Below, in pieces: positions 31,499 through 42,050 of a stretch of 64,000 nt of DNA. How positions within the stretch are numbered: position 1 is the first letter of the stretch; every line of letters begins with the position of its first letter. The notes under the pieces were generated by a model that had not been told where the DNA came from, did not search any database, and saw only the letters and a list, made by a program, of their open reading frames with translations. Source of the DNA: Zoroaster sp. YZ-2022 (lineage: Eukaryota; Echinodermata; Asteroidea; Forcipulatida; Zoroasteridae); the NCBI GenBank assembly GCA_029582265.1, contig CM055830.1, positions 35,706,718-35,770,717 of the forward strand. Reading direction: 5' to 3'. Position numbers and translations under genes: made by a program.

Positions 31499-31792
31499 AT
31501 ACAGTATTTCTATGAGCATTTCTGAGTTATTTAAGCTTAGACAATGTCATTGTATTGAGGCAATTGTTACTCTACGAAATTAATTTAAAATGATTTATTG
31601 ATCTTACAAACATTCAGATTCGTTGTTATGCATTATAATGTGAAAACGGATCACAGCTGTCATTCATTTCAAATAACGGAAGTTTTGTTGTTTCAATCAT
31701 CACCATTTTCACATCAAGAAAGTTTTTACATTATAATTCAGTCATTTTGCCTAACATTAATTAATATAACATTATGTGAGAGCAGTAATTAT

Positions 31793-32320
31793 AAAAAAAA
31801 AGTGGTGGAAGCTCTCAACAAGCAAGCTAGTCGAGTGATGGCCCCCACTTTAATCATGTGTAGTACAATGAGAAATAAAAATAGAATGTAGAAAACTGAA
31901 ATTAACTTCTCGAAATCACAATGTATTATACACAATAATTTAAATATAAAAGTTGCTTAATACAGGGACAGATCATGAACATTAGCAGGACAGCAGCAGT
32001 ACATTAAAAGTCAAAGCACTTAGATGTAAATACAAAAGGTTATAGCAACCAGCAAGATATAGGTAAACCCAAACAGTACATTTATTAGATATCTTGATAT
32101 TTTCTCAGTAACATATTTTTGAGTTTTCTGTTGGACATAAACAGACCTTAAATACATTATCTAGCAAATTCCAAAACTTAGGGTCTTCCTAACTAACAAG
32201 CTTTTGAGCTTCTGCTGTACGGGTAAAAGGAACATGAAAATCAGAGGAATGTCTAGTATGATGTGAATGAATTTGTCTGTTGGAAATAAACATACCATGA
32301 AATGAAACTGGTAACTCATT
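31793..32320 (-). mobile_element. LINE C: 3'-terminal fragment of another non-LTR retrotransposon
   Basis: On the minus strand near 32310-32110 it reads GMFISNRQIHSHHTRHSSDF, HVPFTRTAEAQKLVS, a stop, then DPKFWNLLDNVFK. This is the usual C-terminal end of RT proteins in CR1-like LINEs (QIH..HTR....VPF.RT....GPKFWN). About 300 bases of 3' UTR follow, ending at GTGGGGGCCATCACTCGACT and CTTCCACCAC. It is absent from monomers 1 and 2, so it inserted into monomer 3 before the 2.95-kb duplication. Confidence 0.7.
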
Positions 32321-32369
32321 ATTTTTGATAAATCCACAGTTTTATAATCATTATTCATTATTTCACACA

Positions 32370-32678
32370 GGGAGTTACAGCTATACAAGGCCAAAGCGTA
32401 CAGGTGAAATGAAGAGGTCAGTAAACATGTTTGTGTGTTTTAGTTTCCTTATATGGTTCTCTCTGCCCCTGCATATTGCGAATTACACAGGTTCTATAAA
32501 AGATCCCGGGTGGCAAGAGGGACACGCTGTCAAGAGGGTTACATTGCAAAAAGGGGTACATTGCAAAAAAGGGTACATTGAAAAGAAGGGGTACATTGCA
32601 AAAAGGGGTACATTGCACAGAAGGGGTACATTGCAAAACAAAATTACTTTACAAAAAAGTTGTACACTGAAAAAATAG
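32370..32678 (+). pseudogene. Signal-peptide-like exon, copy 3, fused to 17-bp repeat
   Basis: After TTTCACACAG the frame reads GSYSYTRPKRTGEMKRSVN, MFVCFSFLIWFSLPLHIA, NYTGSIKDPGWQEGHAVKR. It then runs into the repeat-encoded GVHCKKGYIEKKGYIAKRGT and stops at 32678. A signal-peptide-like N-terminus, an N-glycosylation site (NYT) and a Lys-rich repeat tail would make a small secreted basic protein if expressed. The identical arrangement at 35319-35627 comes from the tandem duplication. Confidence 0.3.
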
Positions 32679-33785
32679 GGAACCCTGCAAAAAGGGTACA
32701 TTGCCAAAAAAGGGGACACATTGCAAAAAGGGGACACATTGCGAAAAAGGGGTACATTGCAAAAAGGGATACATTGCAAAAAGAGGTACATTGCAAAAAT
32801 GGGTACATTGCAAAGAAGGGGTAGATTGCAAAAAGGGGTACATTGCAAAACTAAATTACTTTGCAAACAAGTTTTAGGGCACCCTGCAAAAAGGGTACAT
32901 TGCCAAAAAGGGGACACATTACAAAAAAGGGGTACATTGCAAAAAGGGGTACATTGCAAAAAGGGGTACATTGCAAAAAGGGACACATTGCAAAAAGGGG
33001 TACATTGCAAAAAGGGATACATTGCAAAAAGGGGTACATTGCAAAAAGGGGTACATTGCAAAAAGGGCATTGCAAAAAGGGGTACATTCTTTAAGGGGTA
33101 CATTGCAAAAAGGGGTACATTGCAAAAAGGGGTACATTGCAAAAAGGGCATTGCAAAAAGGGGTACATTCTTTAAGGGGTACATTGCAAAAAGGGATACA
33201 TTGCAAAAAAGGGGTACATTGCAAAAAGGGACACATTGCCAAAAAGGGACACATTGCCAAAAAGGGGACACATTGCCAAAAAGGGGACACATTGCCAAAA
33301 AGGGGTAAATTGCAAAAAGGGGTATATTGCAAAATGGGGACAAATTCCAAAAGGGGTACATTGCAAAAATGGGTACATTTCATAAATAGGTACAAAAATG
33401 GTGACACATTGCCAACAAGGGGTCCATTGCAAAAATGGTCACATTGCAAAAAGGGGACACATTGCAAAAAGGGGTACATTGCAAAAAGAGGTACATTGCA
33501 AAAAGGGAACACATTGCAAAATGGGGACACATTGCAAAAAGGGGTGCATTGCAAAAAAGGGGTACATTGCAAAAAGGGGTACATTGCAAAAAGGGGTACA
33601 TTGCAAAAAGGGGTACATTGCCAAAAGGGGTACATTGCAAAATGGGGACACATTGCCAAAAAGGGATACATTGCTAAAATAGGCACACATTGCAAAAAGG
33701 GATACATTGCAAAATGGGGACAAATTCCAAAAGGGGTACATTGCAAAAAGGGGACACATTGCAAAAAGGGGACACATTGCATGGC
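32531..33785. repeat. 17-bp minisatellite array 2
   Basis: Starts inside exon copy 3 (GAGGGTTACATTGC). It contains two interruptions with AAATTACTTT(A/G)CAAA and an internal duplication around GGGGTACATTCTTTAAG (33080 and 33165). It ends at GGGGACACATTGCATGGCAT, re-entering exon sequence (ATAGGTTCAATACAATGG). Confidence 0.96.
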
Positions 33786-34148
33786 ATAGGTTCAATACAA
33801 TGGTGGGTACAGGATGGCAAAAAGAGGCAAACTGTGCAAAGGACGCGGGTGACGCCTACAAAAGGAGCAGATATAAAAATGTATGGAAAGTTACATGTAT
33901 GGATTGGAGGGAGTGAATACATATTCACCCTCTCTGCTTTGCTCCCTGGACCCACCCACATATGGTTCTATATCAGCCATAAGTTTTTATGGCAATAGCG
34001 TCACAAAACTTGTCACTATTTTTTTTTAAACTACAAGATTATATGTAATTTTGTTGCCAAAAATATAACAGCGCAGTATAGTTTTGACAAAAATGTATAT
34101 GAACTTTTAAATGAGGTTCTATTGTCACATTTCACTTGATTTGAGTCA

Positions 34149-34343
34149 CTACATTTGTAACATTTTTGTCAAATGCGAGTGATAGTTAGTTGTGGTGTTG
34201 CAAACGTTATACTTAAAACTCATCACAGTGTAATGTCTCTCCTTAACACTCACAATATGTGTTATGAGTGACACTGAACACATGCTATGTGTTCTGTTCA
34301 CACACAAGGACGGTGGAATGATTTCGGGGGGAGGGCAAGTCAA
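34149..34343 (-). other. Cysteine-rich reverse ORF, copy 4 (frameshifted)
   Basis: Same translation and same frameshift as copy 3, as expected from the tandem duplication. Confidence 0.25.
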
Positions 34344-34360
34344 AGACCCTTGAACTAATA

Positions 34361-34449
34361 CACTGCAAACATGGTGTTAAACTCTACACCAATACGGGTG
34401 AATAAAGTTGACACCACTGGTGTTAGTTTTACACCCTTACTTTTGCAGG
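34361..34449. mobile_element. Small fold-back MITE, copy 4
   Basis: Duplicate of 31410-31498. Confidence 0.5.
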
Positions 34450-34744
34450 ATACAGTATTTCTATGAGCATTTCTGAGTTATTTAAGCTTAGACAATGTCA
34501 TTGTATTGAGGCAATTGTTACTCTACGAAATTAATTTAAAATGATTTATTGATCTTACAAACATTCAGATTCGTTGTTATGCATTATAATGTGAAAACGG
34601 ATCACAGCTGTCATTCATTTCAAATAACGGAAGTTTTGTTGTTTCAATCATCACCATTTTCACATCAAGAAAGTTTTTACATTATAATTCAGTCATTTTG
34701 CCTAACATTAATTAATATAACATTATGTGAGAGCAGTAATTATA

Positions 34745-35269
34745 ATAAAAGTGGTGGAAGCTCTCAACAAGCAAGCTAGTCGAGTGATGGCCCCCACTTT
34801 AATCATGTGTAGTACAATGAGAAATAAAAATAGAATGTAGAAAACTGAAATTAACTTCTCGAAATCACAATGTATTATACACAATAATTTAAATATAAAA
34901 GTTGCTTAATACAGGGACAGATCATGAACATTAGCAGGACAGCAGCAGTACATTAAAAGTCAAAGCACTTAGATGTAAATACAAAAGGTTATAGCAACCA
35001 GCAAGATATAGGTAAACCCAAACAGTACATTTATTAGATATCCTGATATTTTCTCAGTAACATATTTTTGAGTTTTCTGTTGGACATAAACAGACCTTAA
35101 ATACATTATCTAGCAAATTCCAAAACTTAGGGTCTTCCTAACTAACAAGCTTTTGAGCTTCTGCTGTACGGGTAAAAGGAACATGAAAATCAGAGGAATG
35201 TCTAGTATGATGTGAATGAATTTGTCTGTTGGAAATAAACATACCATGAAATGAAACTGGTAACTCATT
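34745..35269 (-). mobile_element. LINE C fragment, duplicated copy
   Basis: Near-identical to 31793-32320 with the same internal stop. The A-run at its 3' boundary is five bases shorter. Confidence 0.7.
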
Positions 35270-35318
35270 ATTTTTGATAAATCCACAGTTTTATAATAAT
35301 TATTCATTATTTCACACA

Positions 35319-35627
35319 GGGAGTTACAGCTATACAAGGCCAAAGCGTACAGGTGAAATGAAGAGGTCAGTAAACATGTTTGTGTGTTTTAGTTTCCTTA
35401 TAGGGTTCTCTCTGCCCCTGCATATTGCGAATTACACAGGTTCTATAAAAGATCCCGGGTGGCAAGAGGGACACGCTGTCAAGAGGGTTACATTGCAAAA
35501 AGGGGTACATTGCAAAAAAGGGTACATTGAAAAGAAGGGGTACATTGCAAAAAGGGGTACATTGCACAGAAGGGGTACATTGCAAAACAAAATTACTTTA
35601 CAAAAAAGTTGTACACTGAAAAAATAG
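35319..35627 (+). pseudogene. Signal-peptide-like exon, copy 4, fused to 17-bp repeat
   Basis: Translation matches copy 3 apart from a Trp-to-Gly change in FLI(W/G)FS. The stop and repeat tail are the same. Confidence 0.3.
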
Positions 35628-38600
35628 GGAACCCTGCAAAAAGGGTACATTGCCAAAAAAGGGGACACATTGCAAAAAGGGGACACATTGCGAAAAAGGG
35701 GTACATTGCAAAAAGGGATACATTGTAAAAAGAGGTACATTGCAAAAATGGGTACATTGCAAAGAAGGGGTAGATTGCAAAAAGGTGTACATTGCAAAAC
35801 TAAATTACTTTGCAAAAAAGTTGTACACTGAAAAAATAGAGCACCCTGCAAAAAGGGTACATTGCCAAAAAGGGGACACATTACAAAAAAGGGGTACATT
35901 GCAAAAAGGGGTACATTGCAAAAAGGGGTACATTGCAAAAAGGGACACATTGCAAAAAGGGGTACATTGCAAAAAGGGATACATTGCAAAAAGGGGTACA
36001 TTGCAAAAAGGGGTACATTGCAAAAAGGGCATTGCAAAAAGGGGTACATTCTTTAAGGGGTACATTGCAAAAAGGGATACATTGCAAAAAAGGGGTACAT
36101 TGCAAAAAGGGACACATTGCCAAAAAGGGACACATTGCCAAAAAGGGGACACATTGCCAAAAAGGGGACACATTGCATAATTGGGGACACATTGCATAAT
36201 TGGGGACACATTGCATAATTGGGGACACATTGCATAATTGGGGACACATTGCATAATTGGGGGTACATTGCAAAAAGGGGACACCATTGCAAAAATGGGG
36301 ACACAATTGCAAACATGGGGACACAATTGCAAAAATGGGGACACAATTGCAAAAATGGGGACACAATTGCAAAATTGGGGACACAATTGCAAAAATAGGG
36401 GTACATTGCAAAAAGGGGACATATTGCCAAAAAGGGGTACATTGCAAAAATGGGGACAAATTGCCAAAAAGGGGACACATTGTCAAAAAGGGGACACATT
36501 GCCAAAAAGGGGACACATTGCCAAAAAGGGACACGTTGCAAAATGGGGACAAATTGCCAAAAAGGGGACAAATTGCCAAAAAGGGGACACGTTGTCAAAA
36601 AGGGTTAAATTGCAAAAAGGGGTACATTGCAAAATGGGGACAAATTCCAAAAGGGGTACATTGCAAAAATGGGTACATTGCAAAAATGGGTACAAAAATG
36701 GTGACACATTGCCAACAAGGGGTACATTGCAAAAAGGGGTACATTGCAAAAAGGGGTACATTGCCAAAATGGGGACACATTGCAAAAAGGGATACATTGC
36801 AAAATGGGGACACATTGCCAAAAAGGGGACACATTGTAAAATGGGGACAAATTCCAAAAGGGGTACATTGCAAAAATGGGTACAAAAATGGTGACACATT
36901 GCCAACAAGGGGTACATTGCAAAAAGGGGTACATTGCAAAAAGGGACACATTGCAAAAAGGGGTACATTGCAAAAAGGGGTACATTGCAAAAAGGGATAC
37001 ATTGCAAAATGGGGACAAATTACCAAAGAGGGGACACGTTGCCAAAAAGGGGACACATTTCCAAAAAGGGGACACATTGTAAAATGGGGACAAATTGCCA
37101 AAAAGGGGTAAATTGAAAAAAGTGGTACATTGCAAAATGGGGACAAATTCCAAAAGGGGTACATGGCAAAAAGGGGTACATTGCAAAAATGGGTACAAAA
37201 ATGGTGACACATTGCCAACAAGGGGTACATTGCAAAAAGGGGTACATTGCAAAATGAGGACACATTGCAAAAAGGGGACACATTACAAAAGAATTACATT
37301 AAAAGGGTACATTGCAAAAAGGGGTACATTGCAAAAAGGGGGTACATTGCAAAAAGGGGTACATTGCAAAACTTAAGGGGTACATTGCAAAAAGGGGTAC
37401 ATTGCAAAAAGGGGTACATTGCAAAAAAGGTACATTGCAAAAAAGGGGTACATTGCAAAAAGGGGACACATTGCAAAAAGGAACACACTGCAAAATGGGG
37501 ACACTTTGCAAAAAGGTACATTGCAAAAAAGGGCACATTGCAAAAAGGGGGTACATTGCAAAAAGGGGTACATTGCAAAACTTAAGGGGTACATTGCAAA
37601 AAGGGGTACATTGCAAAAAAGGGTACATTGCAAAAAAGGGGTACATTGCAAAAAGGGGACACATTGCCAAAAAGGGGACACATTGCAAAAAAGGGGTACA
37701 TTGCAAAAAGGGATACATTGCAAAATGGGGACACATTGCCAAAAAGGGGTACATTGAAAAATGTGGAGAAATTGCCAAAAAGGGGTACATTGAAAAATGG
37801 GGACAAATTGCCAAAAAGGGGTACATTGCAAAATGGGGACACATTGCCAAAAAGGGGACACATTGCCAAAATGGGGACAAATTCCAAAAGGGGAACACAT
37901 TACAAAAGGGAGACACATTGCAAAAAGGGGTACATTGCAAAAAGGGTACATTGCACAAAGGGGTACATTGCAAAAAGGGTACATTGCAAAATGGGGTAAC
38001 ATTGCCAAAAAGGGGTACATTGCCAAAAAGGGGTGCATTGGCAAAAAGGGGTACATTGCAAAATGGGGGACCATTGCAAAATGGGGACACATTGCCAAAA
38101 AGGGAACACATTGCCAAAAAGGGAACACATTGCAAAATGGGGACACATTGCAAAAAGGGGTACATTGCAAAATGGGGACACATTGCAAAAAGGGGTACAT
38201 TGCAAAAAGGGGTACATTGCAAAAAGGTGTACATTGCAAAAAGGGGTACATTGCAAAAAGGGGACACATTGCAAAAAGGGGTACATTGCAAAAAGGGGAC
38301 ACATTGCGAAAAGGGGACACGTTGCAAAAAGGAACACATTGCAAAAAGGGGTACATTGCAAAAAAAGGTACTTTGCAAAAAGGGGACACGTTGTAAAAAG
38401 GTACATTGCAAAAAGGGGTACATTGCAAAAAGGGGTACATTGCCAAAAAGGGGTACATTGCCAAAAGTGGTACATTGCCAAAAAGGGGTACATTGCCAAA
38501 AGGGGTACATTGCCAAAAAGGGGTACATTGCCAAAAAGGGGTACACTGCCAAAAAGGGGTACATTGCCGAAAGGGGTACATTGCCAAAAGGGGTACATTG

Positions 38601-38680
38601 CCAAAAAGGGGTACATTGCAAAAAAGGGGTACATTGCAAAAAAGGGGTACATTGCAAAAAAGGTATATTAACAAAACCAA
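35480..38680. repeat. 17-bp minisatellite array 3
   Basis: The longest array, about 3.2 kb and roughly 185 units. It begins like array 2 and includes an array-1-like block with TTGCATAATT units (36172-36260). It also holds several repeats of a longer pattern marked by GGGGACAAATTCCAAAA, and ends in units with ATTGCCAAAAA. The plus strand is purine-rich with GGGG in most units. The very long ORFs on both strands (over 450 codons at 37299-38715) are artefacts of a stop-poor unit. Confidence 0.97.
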
Positions 38681-40322
38681 ATTACATTGCAAATAATTAT
38701 ATTGGTTTTTTTTAAGGATTAACCAGAAACCCGAGAGGGCTTCCTCGGGATAACCACGTGATCAGTAACCTACATGAGCACAATCAGTAATACCCTGATG
38801 TATTATGTGATATAGGAGTAAGAACATTGACATAGCAACGGGGAATCAGAAGAGAAATGGGAAATACTTGAAGAGTCAGGTAAGGAGAATTTTAACTTAG
38901 TAAACATAACAAAGGTTGGGAATAATCACATATAAAATACACTCGAAAAAACAGGTTAGTTAAACTTAACAAAATCGTTGTATTGGTAAATATGATGTCC
39001 AAAGTGATTTGTTAGATCAGTTTAAAGTGCCGTCATACAAGAAATGAAATATTAAATATCGGCAGTTTAAAATTCAGAGCACTGAGAATGTAAATGGACC
39101 ACAAAAGTGTTATTATGTGATTTAGGAGGAAGAACATTGACATAGCAGCGCGGAATCAGAGATAAATACATGGGAAATACTGTCAGTGTCAGGTAAGTGT
39201 CAGGTAAGTGTCAGGTAAGAAGAAGAATATAAACCAAGTATACATAAGAAGGGTTGGGAATAATCACATGTGGTATACACTCGAAAAACAGATTAGTTAA
39301 AACTAGGGAGTTGAAAATAATTATGTGCCCAACTAATGTTATTGGACAACTTGAAGCCATTATACACTATTGGTAATGTTGGCCAAACTGCCCTTTTGAA
39401 TCGAGATATACATAAGCCAACTAAACAGTGAAAGCTTTTAGCTTTATGTTGCCTCTTTATCGAGAATATATTGAAAGTGCAATTTATGTCTCCAGAGGAC
39501 AAATCAGCTTAATTGATTTACAAATTTTACTAAAATGATATCACTTATGTTTAATACTGTCTTCAATTTTACACAAAACTAGCTAAAGAAAAATTCCAAG
39601 ATTACCAAAGGTGTAATTCATGGCAACCAATGTCTTGGTTAAAATGACCAAAAAGTATCAGTTTGCCATAGTCTACCGACAATTTGTTTTAACAATCCAT
39701 TTTAGAGTGTATCTTTGCATATGAGTTATGTCATGTACAACAATACAATTTAAAGATTACAGAACAAGTAAATTTGATGGTGACATTTTGTTAATACAGT
39801 CAGTATACCAAAACCTCTGACAATGTAAAATCCGTAAAAGACAGGAGAAAAACATTCACATTAAATAAGTGGATCAGGTGTAAACTGCTTCCAAATAATC
39901 AAATTAAAAAAGCTGAGAATCTTTGGAAATGTTCATTCTTTCAATTTGAATTCACTTGTATGGTAAATATGTATCATACGTGATCAATAAATACGAGGAT
40001 GAATGAAAATGTATTTCAAACATTCGTGAAAATTCAAACTCAATGAAAACTATTCACCAGTAAATCAGTTCATTGTTTCAGAGCGAACAACTGCCAAACG
40101 TTGCCGATGGTTCTTTACGCATCAACTCAAGACCCGCTCTGGTAAAACCCGAACTTATCGGCATTTACCATAATGCATTTTCTCTAGATTTTGATTGAAA
40201 AAGAAAAATCCTGAAACGTTGATGGGAACATTGCTAATTTTCACGATAAATTTGGGAAGTCACTTTTGAAAATTGGGTCCAAGTTTAGGGTTTTGCCAGA
40301 GCCGGTCACAAATTGTACTTAC
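38681..40322. other. Mostly unique loop sequence with a local duplication
   Basis: A direct duplication of about 180 bases: 38800-38965 resembles 39112-39300 (TATTATGTGAT, GGAATCAGA, GGTTGGGAATAATCACAT, ACACTCGAAAAA). The second copy has GTCAGGTAAGT repeated three times (39186-39220). No gene. Confidence 0.7.
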
Positions 40323-40368
40323 CCCCCATCACAACGACCAAGAATCTCATCCATTGCAAGGTGGTCAT
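40323..40368 (-). CDS. Candidate first coding exon with signal-peptide-like start, product unknown
   Basis: On the minus strand the ATG at 40368 reads MTTLQWMRFLVVVMG and then meets a strong splice donor GTAAGT (40322-40317). The 5' flank up to about 40610 is GC- and CpG-rich, unlike its surroundings, and could be a 5' UTR. It includes a 23-base direct repeat around GTGGATAGAGTTGTT. A short polar start followed by FLVVVM suits a signal peptide cut by an intron. The next exon was not found. Confidence 0.3.
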
Positions 40369-41100
40369 CTCGTCGAGGACGCGGTGTCCCGTCAACCGAT
40401 GAAACTAGATGCAGTCTCCTCAGGAAATGTAAGCAACAACTCTATCCACGAAATGTAAGGAACAACTCTATCCACGATGAAAGAAAGCTTTCAGGAACTC
40501 CAGGTTTGCGTCTCCTTTCCGTGCCGCGCTGGTCCGATCTAACTGAAACCGCTCATCCTCTCACTCATAAAAAGAGTCGCGCCCGCAAGCTGGATGATAC
40601 CTGATCAGGTATTTTAAAGATGTGCCAGCCAATCAGATGACGGCATGTAGATATGATGTACATATACAGCCATGTAATTGGCCCTTCATATAGGCATATA
40701 ATACGCATGTGCGCTCCGCCTATCTACTGTTTGGAGCATTATAATATACATGGCAATATTTTACCCAGATGACCACCATCGTTAAAAACAACCAGTAGAA
40801 AAAAAAAGGTCTGTGCTAATTCTAAGTTATAACCAGGGCCGTAGCGAGTGGGGGGTGGGGTGGATGTGGCGGTGGGGGTGTTATACCCCCAATAATTTTT
40901 CTCAGTCGACATTTAGAGCCTCAGTCGGCAAATGAAGCATCAAAGGTACTAGAACAAGGGTTGGTCCAGAATACATTTTCAGTCGGCAAACCTTGAGCTA
41001 TGGGGTTTTTTTTTTTGACTGCAAATGTATCGTGATTCTAAGCACGTTTGTTTGTTATAAGTCGTTTATAAGCTGCGGCTTCGAATGGTAGTTGTCCCTA
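40369..41100. other. CpG-rich flank and a transposon-end-like stretch
   Basis: To about 40610 it is the CpG-rich flank of the candidate exon. From 40839 (AGGGCCGTAGCGAGTGGGGG through ATACCCCCAATAATTTTT) it resembles a common dispersed repeat end in marine invertebrate genomes, from general familiarity only. Confidence 0.35.
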
Positions 41101-41190
41101 CCCCAGCCCCCTCCCCTCCCCTCCCCTCCCTCCCCCTCCCCCTCCCCTCCCCCGCCCCCTCCCCTCCCCTCCATCCCCCTCCCCCTCCCG
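41101..41190. repeat. C-rich CCCCTCCC low-complexity tract
   Basis: Runs of CCCCTCCCCTCCC. The opposite strand has four or more G-runs with short loops and could form a G-quadruplex. Confidence 0.85.
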
Positions 41191-41195
41191 CTACC

Positions 41196-41342
41196 TTCCG
41201 TAACTGCACAGGGTCAACTGTAATTTCCCTCTTCCTATTGTTTCATGATAAGTATAGCTAACCTCCACTGGCCACCCTGGTTCCGTAACTGCACAGGGTC
41301 AACTGTAATTTCCCTCTTCCTTTGTTTCATGATAAGTATAAT
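41196..41342. repeat. 85-bp tandem duplication
   Basis: TTCCGTAACTGCACAGGGTC through GTTTCATGATAAGTATA occurs at 41196-41280 and again, shorter, at 41281-41342. Confidence 0.9.
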
Positions 41343-41679
41343 TGTCTAAAAGGTTGTACAAATCACAAATTAATCCGAATAGAAATTCTCGGAATGTAGG
41401 TCCATGGCTGTCAGCCAATCAGAAAACGACATGCTGATAATACAATGCGCATGACTCTTACTATGAGCTACAACGCATATATCATGGGCATAGTCCCTGC
41501 TCACTATTCCTTACCAATGCTGAAAACTCGATCACGCCACCTGCATACAAAGCAAAGCCCTTGACTGACATAGTAACAATTGATTGACAGGGTTGATTGG
41601 TCCGCCTACTTGGAGTTTGAACCTTACAACAGTAATTATAGAGACATTAAGAGACTGACAAACCGACCAACTCTCTAAA

Positions 41680-42050
41680 ATCACTAATTCATCTTACGAA
41701 CAGACAAACACCAATCCATCATACGAACATACAAACAAACACTAATTCATCTTACGAACAGACAAACAAACACCAATCCAACTTACGAACAGACAAATAA
41801 ACACCAATCCATCTTACGAACAGACAAACAAACACCAATCCATCTTACGAACAGACAAACAAACACCAATCCATCTTACGAACAGACAAATAAACACCAA
41901 TCCAACTTACGAACAGACAAATAAACACCAATCCATCTTACGAACAGACAAATAAACACTAATCCAACTTACGAACAGACAAATAAACACCAATCCAACT
42001 TACGAACAGACAAACAAACACCAATCCAACTTACAAACATACAAACAAAT
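41680..42050. repeat. 31-bp minisatellite, about 12 units
   Basis: Unit AACAGACAAACAAACACCAA plus TCCATCTTACG, with TAA for CAA and AACTT for ATCTT variants. The paralogous site in block B (about 52390-52440) has one to two degenerate units. Confidence 0.95.

Larger units (their letters stand above)
30885..32530. repeat. Higher-order monomer 3 with LINE C insertion
   Basis: Starts mid-exon at GGCAAACTGTGCAAAGG (17-bp array upstream) and carries the palindrome GTGAATACATATTCAC, a reverse cysteine ORF, a MITE, a LINE C fragment, then a new acceptor and exon that runs into array 2. Confidence 0.8.
30300..33219. repeat. 2.95-kb tandem duplication, first unit
   Basis: Repeats at about 33220-36175 with an offset of about 2895 in the first part, about 2951 in the middle and about 2949 later. 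It includes minisatellite, monomer 3 sequence, the LINE C fragment and the exon copy. The two units look about 98-99 per cent alike in the non-minisatellite part. Confidence 0.9.
33220..36175. repeat. 2.95-kb tandem duplication, second unit
   Basis: Near-identical to 30300-33219. It has about 56 extra bases at 33770-33826 that retain exon sequence (TTCAATACAATGGTGGGTAC) missing from the first unit. Confidence 0.9.

Noticed and set aside
30121..38680. CRISPR array
   Set aside because: Units are contiguous 17-bp repeats with no unique spacers, in eukaryotic DNA with no cas genes.
37299..38715. Very long ORFs (over 450 codons) on both strands
   Set aside because: They are six-frame products of a 17-bp unit with few stop codons; the two strands and three frames give equally long ORFs, so none is evidence of a gene.
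40300..40360. U1 snRNA-like fragment (GTACTTACC and ATCCATTGCA)
   Set aside because: The two short matches are not in a U1-like fold, no Sm site is present, and the reverse strand gives a better reading as a splice donor.
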